Below the pieces are notes generated by a model. It saw only the letters and a program-made list of their open reading frames with translations, did not search any database and had not been told where the DNA came from. The translations under genes were made by a program, and so were the position numbers. From Candidatus Mediterraneibacter guildfordensis (lineage in GTDB: Bacteria; Bacillota; Clostridia; Lachnospirales; Lachnospiraceae), in the NCBI GenBank assembly GCA_019112735.1, contig DXIS01000017.1:124001-188000 (forward strand): 64,000 nt of DNA, in the 5' to 3' direction. Of this stretch, positions 25,416 to 34,889 are shown piece by piece; position 1 is the first letter of the stretch; each line of letters begins with the position of its first letter.

Positions 25416-26264
25416 ATGATCAAGAGATTACTGCAGGGAATGGTCGTGGGCATCGCCAACATCATCCCCGGCGTGAGCGGCGGCACGATGATGGTCGCCA
25501 TGGGACTTTATGACAAGTTGATCCATGCGATCACACATCTGAAATCAGAATTCAAGGAGAGCATGAAGCTGCTGGTTCCGATCTTCCTCGGGGCAGGCAT
25601 CGCCATCGTGGCGCTCTCAAGACTTTTTGAATTTCTGCTGGAGAATTATCCGATCCCGACGAACTTTGCATTCTGCGGGCTGATCGCCGGAAGCCTGCCA
25701 TTTATCTTTAAGAAAGTGAAAGGCCATTCCGCATCTGTGGGCAGGATAGTCTGCTTTATCATTTTCTTTGCCATCGTCATCCTGATGGCAGTCATGGGCG
25801 AGACGAGCGGCAATGCGGCGGATGTAAGCTTCGGACTGATTAATGTGGTCAAACTTCTGTTGGTGGGTATCATCGCAGCGGCCACCATGGTCATCCCCGG
25901 GGTGAGCGGTTCCATGATGCTCATGCTGCTGGGGTACTATGATACGATCCTGAAGACGATCAACAACTTTATGGATGCGCTGGTTGCATTTGACATGCAG
26001 GATATCCTGGTGCAGTGCGGCATCCTCATCCCCTTCGGCATCGGCGTGATCCTCGGGATCTTCCTGATCGCGAAGATCATTGAATTCATCTTCTCAAAGG
26101 CGGAGATCCATGCTTATTACGCGATCATCGGACTGATCCTTGCATCACCGATCGCCATCCTTTTAAAAACAGACTGGAGCGGATTCTCCATCCTGACGCT
26201 TATCATCGGACTGATCACATTCGCGGCCGGATGGTTCGTATCCTCGAAGCTTGGCGGGGAGTAG
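25416..26264 (+). CDS. DUF368 membrane protein (PopT-like undecaprenyl-phosphate transporter)
   Basis: 282 aa, highly hydrophobic with about 8 membrane segments. The signature appears twice, as NIIPGVSGGTMMVAMGLYDKL near residue 15 and VIPGVSGSMMLMLLGYYDTI near 160, showing an internal duplication. DUF368 proteins have been identified as PopT-type carriers that return undecaprenyl phosphate across the membrane for cell-envelope synthesis; this is a family-level assignment. An AGGAGACAG site precedes the ATG. It follows hisC by 19 bases and is probably the last gene of that run. Confidence 0.85.
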   Translation: MIKRLLQGMVVGIANIIPGVSGGTMMVAMGLYDKLIHAITHLKSEFKESMKLLVPIFLGAGIAIVALSRLFEFLLENYPIPTNFAFCGLIAGSLPFIFKKVKGHSASVGRIVCFIIFFAIVILMAVMGETSGNAADVSFGLINVVKLLLVGIIAAATMVIPGVSGSMMLMLLGYYDTILKTINNFMDALVAFDMQDILVQCGILIPFGIGVILGIFLIAKIIEFIFSKAEIHAYYAIIGLILASPIAILLKTDWSGFSILTLIIGLITFAAGWFVSSKLGGE

Positions 26265-26306
26265 GCACCTTTGTGCTGGCCGGCTGACAGCTCCGGATGC
26301 GGGGCG

Positions 26307-26335
26307 TTGACAGCCTGCGGCGGAATCCGTATAAT
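26307..26335 (+). promoter_or_regulatory. Consensus promoter upstream of the small membrane-anchored protein
   Basis: TTGACA (26307-26312), a 17-base spacer and TATAAT (26330-26335), 34 bases before the ATG at 26369. Both boxes are perfect. Confidence 0.8.
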
Positions 26336-26368
26336 GATAAAAGGAATGAAAAAAGGTGTGAGGGATAT

Positions 26369-26782
26369 ATGATTTACGAGAATAATGAAGAAAAAAGAAG
26401 TACACTGTGGCGTACGGTGCTGACCGTTTCTTCCGTTCTGATCATTATAATTGCCGTGTTTTTTGTCGTGAAGCTCTTTACCGGCAATCCCCTGGAAGGC
26501 AAATGGACCAGTGAGTCCACAGGCGGTACGATCGAAATCACGGACAAGGATGAACTGATCATCCAGCCGGAGGATCAGGAGAGCACCACCATCGTTAAAG
26601 GATTTGTGGACACAAAGAACAAGACGCTGACCGTGGGCTTAAGCGGCGGGGGATCACTGGATCCGGAGGTTGAGATGATCATCGGGACCGGAAGCTACAA
26701 TTATAATGTGGAGCAGGACATCCTGACTCTCACAGAACGGGAATATGGAGACCAGTTTGTATTTGAACGGACCGGGAAATAA
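26369..26782 (+). CDS. Membrane-anchored protein with lipocalin-like C-terminal domain, function unknown
   Basis: 137 aa. About 16 polar residues are followed by one membrane segment (VLTVSSVLIIIIAVFFVV, about 18-35) and an extracytoplasmic domain that begins NPLEGKWTSESTGGTIEI. The G-x-W start and alternating beta-strand pattern resemble small lipocalin-like domains found in clostridial surface proteins. I do not recognise the family with confidence. AAAAAGGTGTGAGGG precedes the ATG; the frame is open 24 codons upstream, but the promoter lies inside that stretch, so the shorter form is right. It is monocistronic, followed by a hairpin. Confidence 0.7.
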   Translation: MIYENNEEKRSTLWRTVLTVSSVLIIIIAVFFVVKLFTGNPLEGKWTSESTGGTIEITDKDELIIQPEDQESTTIVKGFVDTKNKTLTVGLSGGGSLDPEVEMIIGTGSYNYNVEQDILTLTEREYGDQFVFERTGK

Positions 26783-26790
26783 AAAAAGAT

Positions 26791-26816
26791 GGAGAGTTCC
26801 GCTTGCGGGACTCTCC
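26791..26816. terminator. Strong hairpin between the lipocalin-like gene and ispG
   Basis: GGAGAGTTCCGC pairs with GCGGGACTCTCC with only one G-T pair and a two-base loop. On the plus strand the tail (TGTTGTGC) is poor in T, whereas on the minus strand a run of seven T follows. It lies 9 bases after the upstream stop codon. Confidence 0.65.
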
Positions 26817-26868
26817 TGTTGTGCTGTAAACAGAACCTGTAAATGATTCGGAATGAAGGAGAAAAGCC

Positions 26869-27924
26869 ATGTTAAGGGAAGAAACGAAAGTGATCGATAT
26901 CGGCGGCGTGAAGATCGGCGGGACATATCCGGTCGCGATACAGTCCATGACCAACACAAAGACAGAAGATGTGAAAGCAACGGTGGAGCAGATCCTCAGG
27001 CTGGAAGCGGCCGGCTGTGAGATCATCCGCTGCGCGGTCCCGACCATGGAAGCCGCTGAGGCGCTGGGCGAGATCAAAAAACAGATCCACATCCCGCTGG
27101 TGGCGGACATCCATTTTGATTACAGGCTGGCCATCGCGGCGATCGAGAACGGGGCGGACAAGATCCGCATTAATCCGGGCAACATCGGGGCAGAGGACCG
27201 TGTAAAAGCCGTGGTGGACAAAGCGAAAGAATACGGCGTGCCGATCCGGGTCGGCGTGAACAGCGGCTCCCTTGAGAAGCCTCTTCTGGAAAAATACGGC
27301 GGTGTGACGGCGGAAGCGATCGTAGAGAGCGCCCTTGACAAAGTGCATATGATCGAAAACATGGGATATGGCAATCTGGTTGTCAGTATTAAGTCATCGG
27401 ACGTCCTGATGTGCATCCGGGCCCACGAACTCATTGCGAAGCAGTGCCCGTACCCGCTCCATGTGGGGATCACGGAATCCGGCACGGTTTATTCCGGCAA
27501 TGTCAAGTCTTCCGTGGGACTTGGCATCATCCTTCATGAAGGCATCGGCAATACGATCCGCGTCTCCCTGACCGGGGATCCGGCGGAGGAGATCCGGACG
27601 GCGAAGCTGATCCTGAAGACGCTGGGCCTTCGCAAAGGCGGCATCGAGGTGGTGTCCTGCCCGACCTGCGGACGGACGAAGATCGACCTGATCGGCCTGG
27701 CCAATGAAGTGGAGAAAATGGTGGCTGACATCCCCCTTGACATCAAAGTGGCGGTCATGGGCTGCGTGGTAAACGGACCGGGAGAAGCAAGAGAGGCGGA
27801 CATCGGCATCGCCGGCGGCATCGGCGAGGGCCTGCTGATCAAAAAAGGCGAAGTTATCAGAAAAGTAAAAGAAGAAGAACTGCTTGATACGCTCCGGCAG
27901 GAACTGCTGAACTGGAAAGAGTAA
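26869..27924 (+). CDS. ispG: 4-hydroxy-3-methylbut-2-enyl diphosphate synthase IspG (GcpE)
   Basis: 351 aa. It is the penultimate enzyme of the MEP isoprenoid pathway, a [4Fe-4S] enzyme using reduced ferredoxin or flavodoxin. The TIM-barrel part includes PVAIQSMTNTKTEDV and PLVADIHFDYRLA; the cluster ligands are in VSCPTCGRTKIDL near residue 262 and VMGCVVNGPGEARE near 300. GAAGGAG precedes the ATG. The MEP gene ispF is also in this window at 53342. polC follows after about 40 bases and may be co-transcribed. Confidence 0.97.
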   Translation: MLREETKVIDIGGVKIGGTYPVAIQSMTNTKTEDVKATVEQILRLEAAGCEIIRCAVPTMEAAEALGEIKKQIHIPLVADIHFDYRLAIAAIENGADKIRINPGNIGAEDRVKAVVDKAKEYGVPIRVGVNSGSLEKPLLEKYGGVTAEAIVESALDKVHMIENMGYGNLVVSIKSSDVLMCIRAHELIAKQCPYPLHVGITESGTVYSGNVKSSVGLGIILHEGIGNTIRVSLTGDPAEEIRTAKLILKTLGLRKGGIEVVSCPTCGRTKIDLIGLANEVEKMVADIPLDIKVAVMGCVVNGPGEAREADIGIAGGIGEGLLIKKGEVIRKVKEEELLDTLRQELLNWKE

Positions 27925-27965
27925 GTCCCTGCCTGTGCGTAATCAGATAAACAGGAGTGTTGACA

Positions 27966-30900
27966 GTGGAAAAGACCAGAAATGACAAATCATTTTTCTA
28001 TGTATTTCCAACACTGAAAGTAGAGGATGATATCCAGATTCTCTTCACAGATGTGGAGGTTCAGAAGATCACGACGAATTCCCGGCGTGATTTTCTTCAT
28101 GTGTACATATACAGCCGTCATCTGATCCAGAAGAGACAGATCCGGCAGATGGAACAGCGGATCAAGGATCAGCTCTTTTCAAAAGTTCCGGTCGATGTGC
28201 AGATCGAGGAAGAGTACGCCCTGTCGGGACAGTATACGCCGGAAGCGCTCCTGCGCGAATACCGTGACAGCATCATCCTGGAACTGAAAGAACGAAGCAT
28301 CCTTGCGTCCAATATGTTCGCGCAGGCGAAGATCCATTATGAGGACGGAAATGTAGTCTGCCTGGAACTTCTGGATTCCATCGTGTCTGAGGGGAGAAAA
28401 GAGGAGATCCTTGCGTTCCTTAAAAATCTCTTTGCGCGCCGGTTCCATATGAAGGCGGATATCCGCATTACATATCGTGAAGCGGACGGTGAGGGGACCC
28501 GGGAATACGACGAACAGCGGGTCCAGCAGGAGATCAATGCTATCTTCGAGCGGCGTGCGCGGCAGAATGGCGGGACAACCGGTGATTCGGACGATGCGGG
28601 AATCGGTGGAAACGCCGATGTGGATGGAGTGACTGCGTCTTCTTCATCCGACAAGACATCTGCCAAAAAAGAGAAAAATGAAAAGATTGCATCCAGAAAC
28701 GGCGGACGCACAGACCGGAAAAATAGTAAAAAAGGTGAATTCCGCAAAAAGGATTTCTACCGTCCGGTGAAACAGGGCGATGATCCGAATCTGATCTACG
28801 GGAAAAACTTTGATGACGAGCCGATCTCCCTTGACCAGGTTGTCACTGAGATGGGCGAGATCACGATCCACGGAAAGATCATTAATTTTGAGACCCGTGA
28901 GATCCGCAACGAGAAAACGATCATCATGTTCGCGGTAACAGACTATAATGACACGATCACGGTAAAGATGTTCGCCCGCAACGAGCAGCTGCCGGAGATC
29001 CTGGGTGAACTGAAGAAGGGCGCATTTGTCAAGGTCAAGGGTGTGACGACCATTGATAAATTCGACGGCGAACTGACCATCGGCTCCGTTACCGGGATCA
29101 AAAAGATCGGCGACTTTACGGTTTCCCGGAATGATCTGAGCCCTGTGAAGCGGGTGGAACTTCACTGCCATACGAAAATGAGCGATATGGACGGAGTGTC
29201 CGAGGTGAAGGACATTGTGAAGCGCGCCCACGACTGGGGCCATCCGGCCATTGCTATCACGGATCACGGCGTGGCCCAGGCTTTCCCGGATGCTAATCAT
29301 TATATTGAGACACTGGACAAAGACGACCCCTTCAAAGTTATCTACGGGGTGGAAGGCTATGTGGTGGACGACCTGACGGAGATCGCCGTGAATGCGGGCG
29401 GTCAGACGTTGGATGATACTTATGTTGTCTTCGATATTGAGACCACCGGTTTCAGTTCCATCCGGGACCGGATCATCGAGATCGGCGCGGTAAAAGTGAG
29501 CGGCGGGAAGATCACGGACCGGTTCAGCACCTTCGTCAACCCCGGGCGGCCGATCCCCTTTGAGATCACCAATCTTACGAGTATTACCGATGAGATGGTC
29601 ATGGAATATCCGGAGATCGGGGTGATCCTTCCGCAGTTCCTTGAATTCGTCGGGGACAGCGTGCTGGTTGCACACAATGCGGGATTTGACGTGGGATTCA
29701 TCGAGCAGAACTGCAGGAACCTGGGGCTTCAGGATCACTTCGCTTATCTGGATACGGTGGCGCTGGCCAGAGTCCTGCTTCCGACCCTGTCCAAATATAA
29801 GCTTAATGTGGTGGCAAAAGCCCTGAATATTTCACTGGAAAATCACCACCGGGCGGTGGATGACGCGGGGGCTACGGCGGAAATCTTTGTGAAATTCGTG
29901 GAGATGCTGAAAAAGGACGGCATTTTCACGCTGAAAGAGGTCAACCGGTACGGCGACCGCAATGTAAACGCCATCCGCAAGATGCCGACCCACCATATCA
30001 TTATCCTGGCGAAGAACGACATCGGCCGGTACAACCTCTACCAGCTGATCACGGAGTCCCATCTGACCTACTACGCGAGACGGCCAAGGATCCCGAAGAG
30101 CCTGCTGAATGAATACCGGGAAGGCCTGCTCATCGGCAGCGCCTGTGAGGCCGGGGAACTCTACCAGGCGGTCCTGGAGAAACGGTCCGCCCAGCAGATC
30201 GCGAAGCTGGCGGAATTCTATGATTACTATGAGATCCAGCCCCTGGGGAACAACCGATTCATGATCGCCAGCGACCGGACGCCGGATGTGACGTCCGAGG
30301 AGGACCTGAAAAACATCAACCGGGAGATTGTGGAGCTGGGCGAGAAGTTCGGCAAGCCCGTTGTGGCAACCTGCGACGTGCATTTCCTGGATCCGGATGA
30401 CGAAGTATACCGCCGGATCATCATGGCCGGGAAAGGATTCGATGATGCAGACAACCAGGCGCCTCTTTTCCTGCGTACGACGGAGGAGATGCTGGATGAG
30501 TTCGCCTACCTTGGCGCGGCGAAAGCCCGGGAGATCGTGATTGATAATCCGGTGAAGATCGCAGGCATGATCGAGAAGATCTCGCCGGTGAACCCGAACA
30601 AGTGCCCGCCGGTCATCGAGAACTCGGACCAGGAGCTCCGGAACATCTGTTACCGGAAAGCCCATGAGATGTACGGGGAAGACCTGCCGGAGCCGGTATC
30701 GGCAAGACTGGAGCGGGAACTGAATTCCATTATATCCAACGGCTATGCGGTCATGTATATCATCGCCCAGAAGCTGGTGTGGAAATCCAATGCGGACGGC
30801 TACCTGGTTGGATCCCGTGGATCCGTCGGTTCCTCGTTCGTGGCTACCATGGCCGGGATCACGGAAGTGAATCCCTTAAGTCCGCATTACTACTGCAGCA

Positions 30901-32537
30901 AATGCCATTACAGCGATTTCGATTCGGATGAGGTAAGATCCTATGCCGGCGGCTGCGGCTATGATATGCCGGACAAGACCTGCCCGGTATGCGGCGAGCC
31001 TTTGGTGAAAGCCGGATTTGACATCCCATTCGAGACATTCCTCGGATTCAAGGGAGACAAGGAGCCGGATATCGACCTGAACTTCTCCGGAGACTATCAG
31101 GCCAAGGCTCACAAATATACGGAAGTGCTTTTTGGAGAAGGGCATACATTTAAGGCCGGGACCATCGGTACGCTGGCCGACAAGACGGCTTACGGTTTTG
31201 TAAAGAACTATTACGAGGAGCGGGAACAGCGCAAGCGCCGCTGCGAGATCGAGCGGATCACGGAAGGATGTACTGGGATCCGGCGCAGTACCGGCCAGCA
31301 TCCGGGCGGCATCGTTGTGCTCCCGCACGGCCATAATATTAATGAATTTACGCCGGTCCAGCACCCGGCAAACGATATGGAGTGCGGCATTATCACGACT
31401 CATTTTGATTATCACTCCATCGACCACAACCTTCTGAAGCTGGATATCCTGGGACATGATGACCCGACCATGATCCGTACGCTGGAGGATTATATTACGT
31501 CCGACGCCATGGACAATGAGTATAATGCGGAACATCCTTTTGTGGCGACGGAGATCCCCCTGGATGACAAACAGGTGATCGAACTCTTTCACGGGACGGA
31601 TGTGCTGGGGATCAAGCCGGAGGACATCGGCGGTTGCAAGCTGGGATGTCTCGGCATCCCGGAGTTCGGGACGGACTTCGTTATCCAGATGGTGGAAGAT
31701 ACAAAGCCGCAGACCCTCTCGGACCTGATCCGGATCTCCGGTCTGTCCCACGGGACCAACGTGTGGCTCGGCAACGCCCAGGAACTGGTGAAGACGGGCA
31801 AGGCCACCATTTCCACGGCGATCTGTACCCGAGACGATATTATGATCTACCTGATCAACAAAGGGGTGGAAAGCGCCCTAGCGTTTACGATCATGGAGAG
31901 TGTCCGTAAGGGAAAGGGCCTGAAGCCGGAATGGGAAGAGGCCATGACTGCCCAGGGCGTGCCGGACTGGTATATCTGGTCGTGCAAGAAGATCAGTTAC
32001 ATGTTCCCGAAGGCGCATGCCGCAGCCTACGTTATGATGGCGTACCGCATCGCCTACTGCAAGATCAACTACCCGCTGGCATATTATGCGGCTTATTTCA
32101 GTATCCGCGCGGATGCGTTCTCCTATGAGATCATGTGCCAGGGGAAAGATAAACTGAATTATTATATCCAGGATTACAAGAAGCGCAGCGATTCTCTCAG
32201 CAAGAAGGAACAGGATGTCATGAAGGACATGAAGATCGTGCAGGAAATGTATGCCCGGGGATTTGAATTCGTGCCCATCGACATTTACCGGGCGAAGGCA
32301 CGGATGTTCCAGATCGTTGACGGAAAGCTCATGCCGTCCCTGGCCAGCATCGAAGGCATGGGGGACAAGGCGGCCGAGGCTGTGGAAGAAGCGGCAAAAG
32401 ACGGAAAGTATCTGTCCCTTGACGACTTCAGGCAGCGGACCAAGGTCAGCAAAACGGTCATCGACCTGATGCAGGAGCTTGGCCTGTTCGGGGACCTGCC
32501 CCAGAGCAACCAGCTGTCCCTGTTTGATTTTGCTTAG
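27966..32537 (+). CDS. polC: DNA polymerase III PolC-type catalytic subunit
   Basis: 1523 aa, replicative polymerase of low-GC Gram-positives. Domains in order: PolC N-terminal region (1-200); a Gly/Ser/Lys-rich linker (about 200-260); an OB fold (ITIHGKIINFETREIRN); PHP first half (VELHCHTKMSDMDG near 395); an inserted DEDDh proofreading exonuclease (VVFDIETTGFSSIRD near 485, HNAGFDVGFI, HRAVDDAGA); PHP second half; palm with GSRGSVGSSFVATMAGI near 950; zinc ribbon (CSKCHYSDF and CPVCGE) and catalytic EPDIDLNFSGDYQ near 1035. GTG at 27966 is chosen because AGGAG at 27953-27957 is 8 bases upstream; GTG 27957 and TTG 27960 are too close. Confidence 0.96.
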   Translation: MEKTRNDKSFFYVFPTLKVEDDIQILFTDVEVQKITTNSRRDFLHVYIYSRHLIQKRQIRQMEQRIKDQLFSKVPVDVQIEEEYALSGQYTPEALLREYRDSIILELKERSILASNMFAQAKIHYEDGNVVCLELLDSIVSEGRKEEILAFLKNLFARRFHMKADIRITYREADGEGTREYDEQRVQQEINAIFERRARQNGGTTGDSDDAGIGGNADVDGVTASSSSDKTSAKKEKNEKIASRNGGRTDRKNSKKGEFRKKDFYRPVKQGDDPNLIYGKNFDDEPISLDQVVTEMGEITIHGKIINFETREIRNEKTIIMFAVTDYNDTITVKMFARNEQLPEILGELKKGAFVKVKGVTTIDKFDGELTIGSVTGIKKIGDFTVSRNDLSPVKRVELHCHTKMSDMDGVSEVKDIVKRAHDWGHPAIAITDHGVAQAFPDANHYIETLDKDDPFKVIYGVEGYVVDDLTEIAVNAGGQTLDDTYVVFDIETTGFSSIRDRIIEIGAVKVSGGKITDRFSTFVNPGRPIPFEITNLTSITDEMVMEYPEIGVILPQFLEFVGDSVLVAHNAGFDVGFIEQNCRNLGLQDHFAYLDTVALARVLLPTLSKYKLNVVAKALNISLENHHRAVDDAGATAEIFVKFVEMLKKDGIFTLKEVNRYGDRNVNAIRKMPTHHIIILAKNDIGRYNLYQLITESHLTYYARRPRIPKSLLNEYREGLLIGSACEAGELYQAVLEKRSAQQIAKLAEFYDYYEIQPLGNNRFMIASDRTPDVTSEEDLKNINREIVELGEKFGKPVVATCDVHFLDPDDEVYRRIIMAGKGFDDADNQAPLFLRTTEEMLDEFAYLGAAKAREIVIDNPVKIAGMIEKISPVNPNKCPPVIENSDQELRNICYRKAHEMYGEDLPEPVSARLERELNSIISNGYAVMYIIAQKLVWKSNADGYLVGSRGSVGSSFVATMAGITEVNPLSPHYYCSKCHYSDFDSDEVRSYAGGCGYDMPDKTCPVCGEPLVKAGFDIPFETFLGFKGDKEPDIDLNFSGDYQAKAHKYTEVLFGEGHTFKAGTIGTLADKTAYGFVKNYYEEREQRKRRCEIERITEGCTGIRRSTGQHPGGIVVLPHGHNINEFTPVQHPANDMECGIITTHFDYHSIDHNLLKLDILGHDDPTMIRTLEDYITSDAMDNEYNAEHPFVATEIPLDDKQVIELFHGTDVLGIKPEDIGGCKLGCLGIPEFGTDFVIQMVEDTKPQTLSDLIRISGLSHGTNVWLGNAQELVKTGKATISTAICTRDDIMIYLINKGVESALAFTIMESVRKGKGLKPEWEEAMTAQGVPDWYIWSCKKISYMFPKAHAAAYVMMAYRIAYCKINYPLAYYAAYFSIRADAFSYEIMCQGKDKLNYYIQDYKKRSDSLSKKEQDVMKDMKIVQEMYARGFEFVPIDIYRAKARMFQIVDGKLMPSLASIEGMGDKAAEAVEEAAKDGKYLSLDDFRQRTKVSKTVIDLMQELGLFGDLPQSNQLSLFDFA

Positions 32538-32558
32538 AGTTCCGTTGATGAAAATGCG

Positions 32559-32587
32559 TAGACGCGGCGGACGTGCTGTGCTATAAT
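32559..32587 (+). promoter_or_regulatory. Predicted promoter of glyA
   Basis: TAGACG (32559-32564; four of six match TTGACA), a 17-base spacer and a perfect TATAAT (32582-32587), 62 bases before the glyA ATG. Confidence 0.55.
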
Positions 32588-32649
32588 GACTTCAATGCGT
32601 TTGTGCAGTGAAGTAAAATTCAGATTGATATTTTATGGAGGATTATGAG

Positions 32650-33885
32650 ATGTACGACTTCGATGAGATCATGACGACAGACCGGGAAGTGGCCGACGCG
32701 ATCAAAGCCGAGATGGAGAGACAGAATTCCCACATCGAGCTGATCGCCTCCGAGAACTGGGTGAGCAAGGCCGTGATGGCGGCTATGGGCAGCCCGCTGA
32801 CGAATAAATACGCGGAAGGCTATCCGGGAAGAAGATATTACGGCGGATGCCAGTGCGTGGATGTAGTGGAAGACCTGGCGAGAGAGCGGGCGAAAGAACT
32901 GTTCGGCTGCGAATACGCCAATGTTCAGCCCCATTCCGGCGCACAGGCGAATATGGCTGTATTCTTTGCCATCCTTGAGCCGGGCGATACATTCATGGGC
33001 ATGAACCTGGACCACGGCGGACATCTGACCCACGGTTCACCGGTCAATATGTCCGGAAAATATTTCAACGTCGTTCCTTATGGCGTCAATGACGACGGCG
33101 TGATCGATTATGACGAGGTGCGCAGGATTGCTTTAGAGTGTAAACCGAAGCTGATCGTGGCAGGCGCCAGCGCCTATGCCCGCACCATTGATTTTAAACG
33201 TTTCCGTGAGATCGCGGACGAAGTCGGCGCATATCTGATGGTGGATATGGCGCACATCGCCGGGCTTGTTGCGGCAGGCCTGCATCCGAGCCCGATCCCG
33301 TATGCACATGTGACGACCACGACCACTCATAAGACGCTGAGAGGGCCCCGCGGCGGCATGATCCTCTCCAGCAACGAGATGAACGAGAAGTTCAACTTTA
33401 ATAAAGCAATCTTCCCGGGCATCCAGGGCGGTCCGCTCATGCATGTGATCGCGGCCAAAGCCGTATGCTTCAAAGAAGCGCTCACACCTGAGTTTAAAGA
33501 ATATCAGAAACAGGTTGTCAAAAATGCCAAGGCGCTCTGCAAAGGACTGAAGAAACGCGGCGTGAAGATCGTATCCGGTGATACGGACAATCATCTGATG
33601 CTGGTGGATCTGACCGGAAAAGACGTCAGCGGAAAAGAACTGGAGAAGCGTCTGGACGACGCGCACATCACCTGCAACAAGAACACCATCCCGAACGATC
33701 CCCGGTCCCCGTTCGTTACAAGCGGCGTGAGACTTGGTACTCCTGCGGTGACGACCCGCGGCATGAAAGAGGATGATATGGATAAGATCGCCGAGATCAT
33801 CGCCATGGTCATCGAGAGTGAGGACAACGTGGAGGCCGGACGGAAGATGGCGGCAGAACTGACAGAGAAATACCCGCTCTGCTGA
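32650..33885 (+). CDS. glyA: Serine hydroxymethyltransferase
   Basis: 411 aa. It interconverts serine and glycine with tetrahydrofolate, the main one-carbon source. Conserved segments are [20 protein letters not shown] (about residues 25-44), [30 protein letters not shown] near 197 and the pyridoxal-phosphate lysine in [15 protein letters not shown] near 226. The ATG at 32650 is preferred over 32635 because the GGAGG (32637-32641) needed for initiation lies between them. It is flanked by its own promoter and a downstream pair of overlapping hairpins. Confidence 0.96.
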   Translation: MYDFDEIMTTDREVADAIKAEMERQNSHIELIASENWVSKAVMAAMGSPLTNKYAEGYPGRRYYGGCQCVDVVEDLARERAKELFGCEYANVQPHSGAQANMAVFFAILEPGDTFMGMNLDHGGHLTHGSPVNMSGKYFNVVPYGVNDDGVIDYDEVRRIALECKPKLIVAGASAYARTIDFKRFREIADEVGAYLMVDMAHIAGLVAAGLHPSPIPYAHVTTTTTHKTLRGPRGGMILSSNEMNEKFNFNKAIFPGIQGGPLMHVIAAKAVCFKEALTPEFKEYQKQVVKNAKALCKGLKKRGVKIVSGDTDNHLMLVDLTGKDVSGKELEKRLDDAHITCNKNTIPNDPRSPFVTSGVRLGTPAVTTRGMKEDDMDKIAEIIAMVIESEDNVEAGRKMAAELTEKYPLC

Positions 33886-33928
33886 TCAGCCGGACGTTCA
33901 GAGCGTCGGACGGGAAAGATGAATTATT

Positions 33929-33984
33929 GAATACAGGCCGGAATATAAGTGCTGGATAAAGACAGCGCCTGTATTCCGGCTTTT
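33929..33984 (+). terminator. Overlapping alternative hairpins and terminator after glyA
   Basis: Two mutually exclusive 9-bp stems can form: GAATACAGG (33929-33937) with CCTGTATTC (33968-33976), or GCCGGAATA (33937-33945) with TATTCCGGC (33972-33980). The second is followed directly by TTTT, the arrangement of an intrinsic terminator. A small GCTG/CAGC hairpin can nest inside. The element lies between glyA and aroD. Confidence 0.65.
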
Positions 33985-34024
33985 ATCATCAGGTGAAAGA
34001 AGAAGCGAAAATTGGAGAAAAAGT

Positions 34025-34786
34025 ATGAATTCGATTAAAGTAAGAAATCTAGATATAGGCGCCGGGATTCCGAAAATATGCGTTCCGATCGTCGGAACTG
34101 ACAGAACTGCGATCCTGGATGCAGCGAAGCGTATCCCCGGATCCGCAGCGGACCTGGCAGAGTGGCGCGCAGACTGGTATGAAGATATATTCGATGAGCA
34201 GAAAACCGGGGAGATGCTGAAAGAGCTTCGCATGATCCTGGGAGATATGCCGATTCTATTTACTTTCCGTACTGCCAGAGAAGGTGGAGAGAAGGAGATT
34301 GAGCTTGCGCGCTATCTCGAGCTGAACCGTCAGGCGGCTGCGTCCGGCTGTGTGGATCTGGTGGATGTGGAACTGTTTACCGGGGACGATGCGGTGCGGA
34401 CTGTGATCGACGCGGCACACCGTCACAGCGTGAAGGTGATCGCATCCAATCATGATTTTCACGCCACACCGTCGAAAGAAGAGATCATCATACGGCTCAT
34501 AAAGATGCAGGAGCTTGGCGCGGATATCCTGAAGATCGCCGTGATGCCGCAGAACAGCAGAGACGTGCTGACCCTTCTGTCCGCGACCGAAGAAATGACG
34601 CGGCTTTATGCGGAACGCCCGCTCATCACTATGTCCATGGGCGGGACAGGCCTGATGAGCCGCCTGTGTGGGGAAACTTTTGGCTCAGCGGTAACATTCG
34701 GAGCTGTCGGAAAGACATCCGCGCCGGGACAGATCGCGGCGGATGAACTGGCGCAGGTACTGGAACTGCTGCACAAGAACCGGTAG
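34025..34786 (+). CDS. aroD: Type I 3-dehydroquinate dehydratase
   Basis: 253 aa, third step of the shikimate pathway by the class I Schiff-base mechanism. Expected residues are visible: AEWRADWYE near 44, VDVELF near 115, the His in IASNHDFHATPSKEE near 143, the lysine in DILKIAVMPQ near 172 and the C-terminal SMGGTGLMSRLCGE and GKTSAPGQI. GGAGAAAAAGT precedes the ATG. It is a lone aro gene here, directly upstream of the aryl-CoA ligase/indolepyruvate oxidoreductase cluster, but separated from it by about 100 bases with a possible promoter. Confidence 0.95.
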   Translation: MNSIKVRNLDIGAGIPKICVPIVGTDRTAILDAAKRIPGSAADLAEWRADWYEDIFDEQKTGEMLKELRMILGDMPILFTFRTAREGGEKEIELARYLELNRQAAASGCVDLVDVELFTGDDAVRTVIDAAHRHSVKVIASNHDFHATPSKEEIIIRLIKMQELGADILKIAVMPQNSRDVLTLLSATEEMTRLYAERPLITMSMGGTGLMSRLCGETFGSAVTFGAVGKTSAPGQIAADELAQVLELLHKNR

Positions 34787-34821
34787 ATACTGCTCGATCA
34801 AATGAATTGTGAATTTTCCAC

Positions 34822-34850
34822 TTTAAATCGGCAAAGTATTGTGTTATACT
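34822..34850 (+). promoter_or_regulatory. Possible promoter of the aryl-CoA ligase/IOR cluster
   Basis: TTTAAA (34822-34827), a 17-base spacer and TATACT (34845-34850), 40 bases before the first ligase ATG. The -35 box is weak. Confidence 0.4.
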
Positions 34851-34889
34851 ATCCAAAGGCATATGTTTAATCAAAGGAGGGCGCATACG

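Noticed and set aside
32635-32649. Earlier ATG for glyA
   Set aside because: The GGAGG site lies inside these bases, so initiation at 32650 is the better fit.
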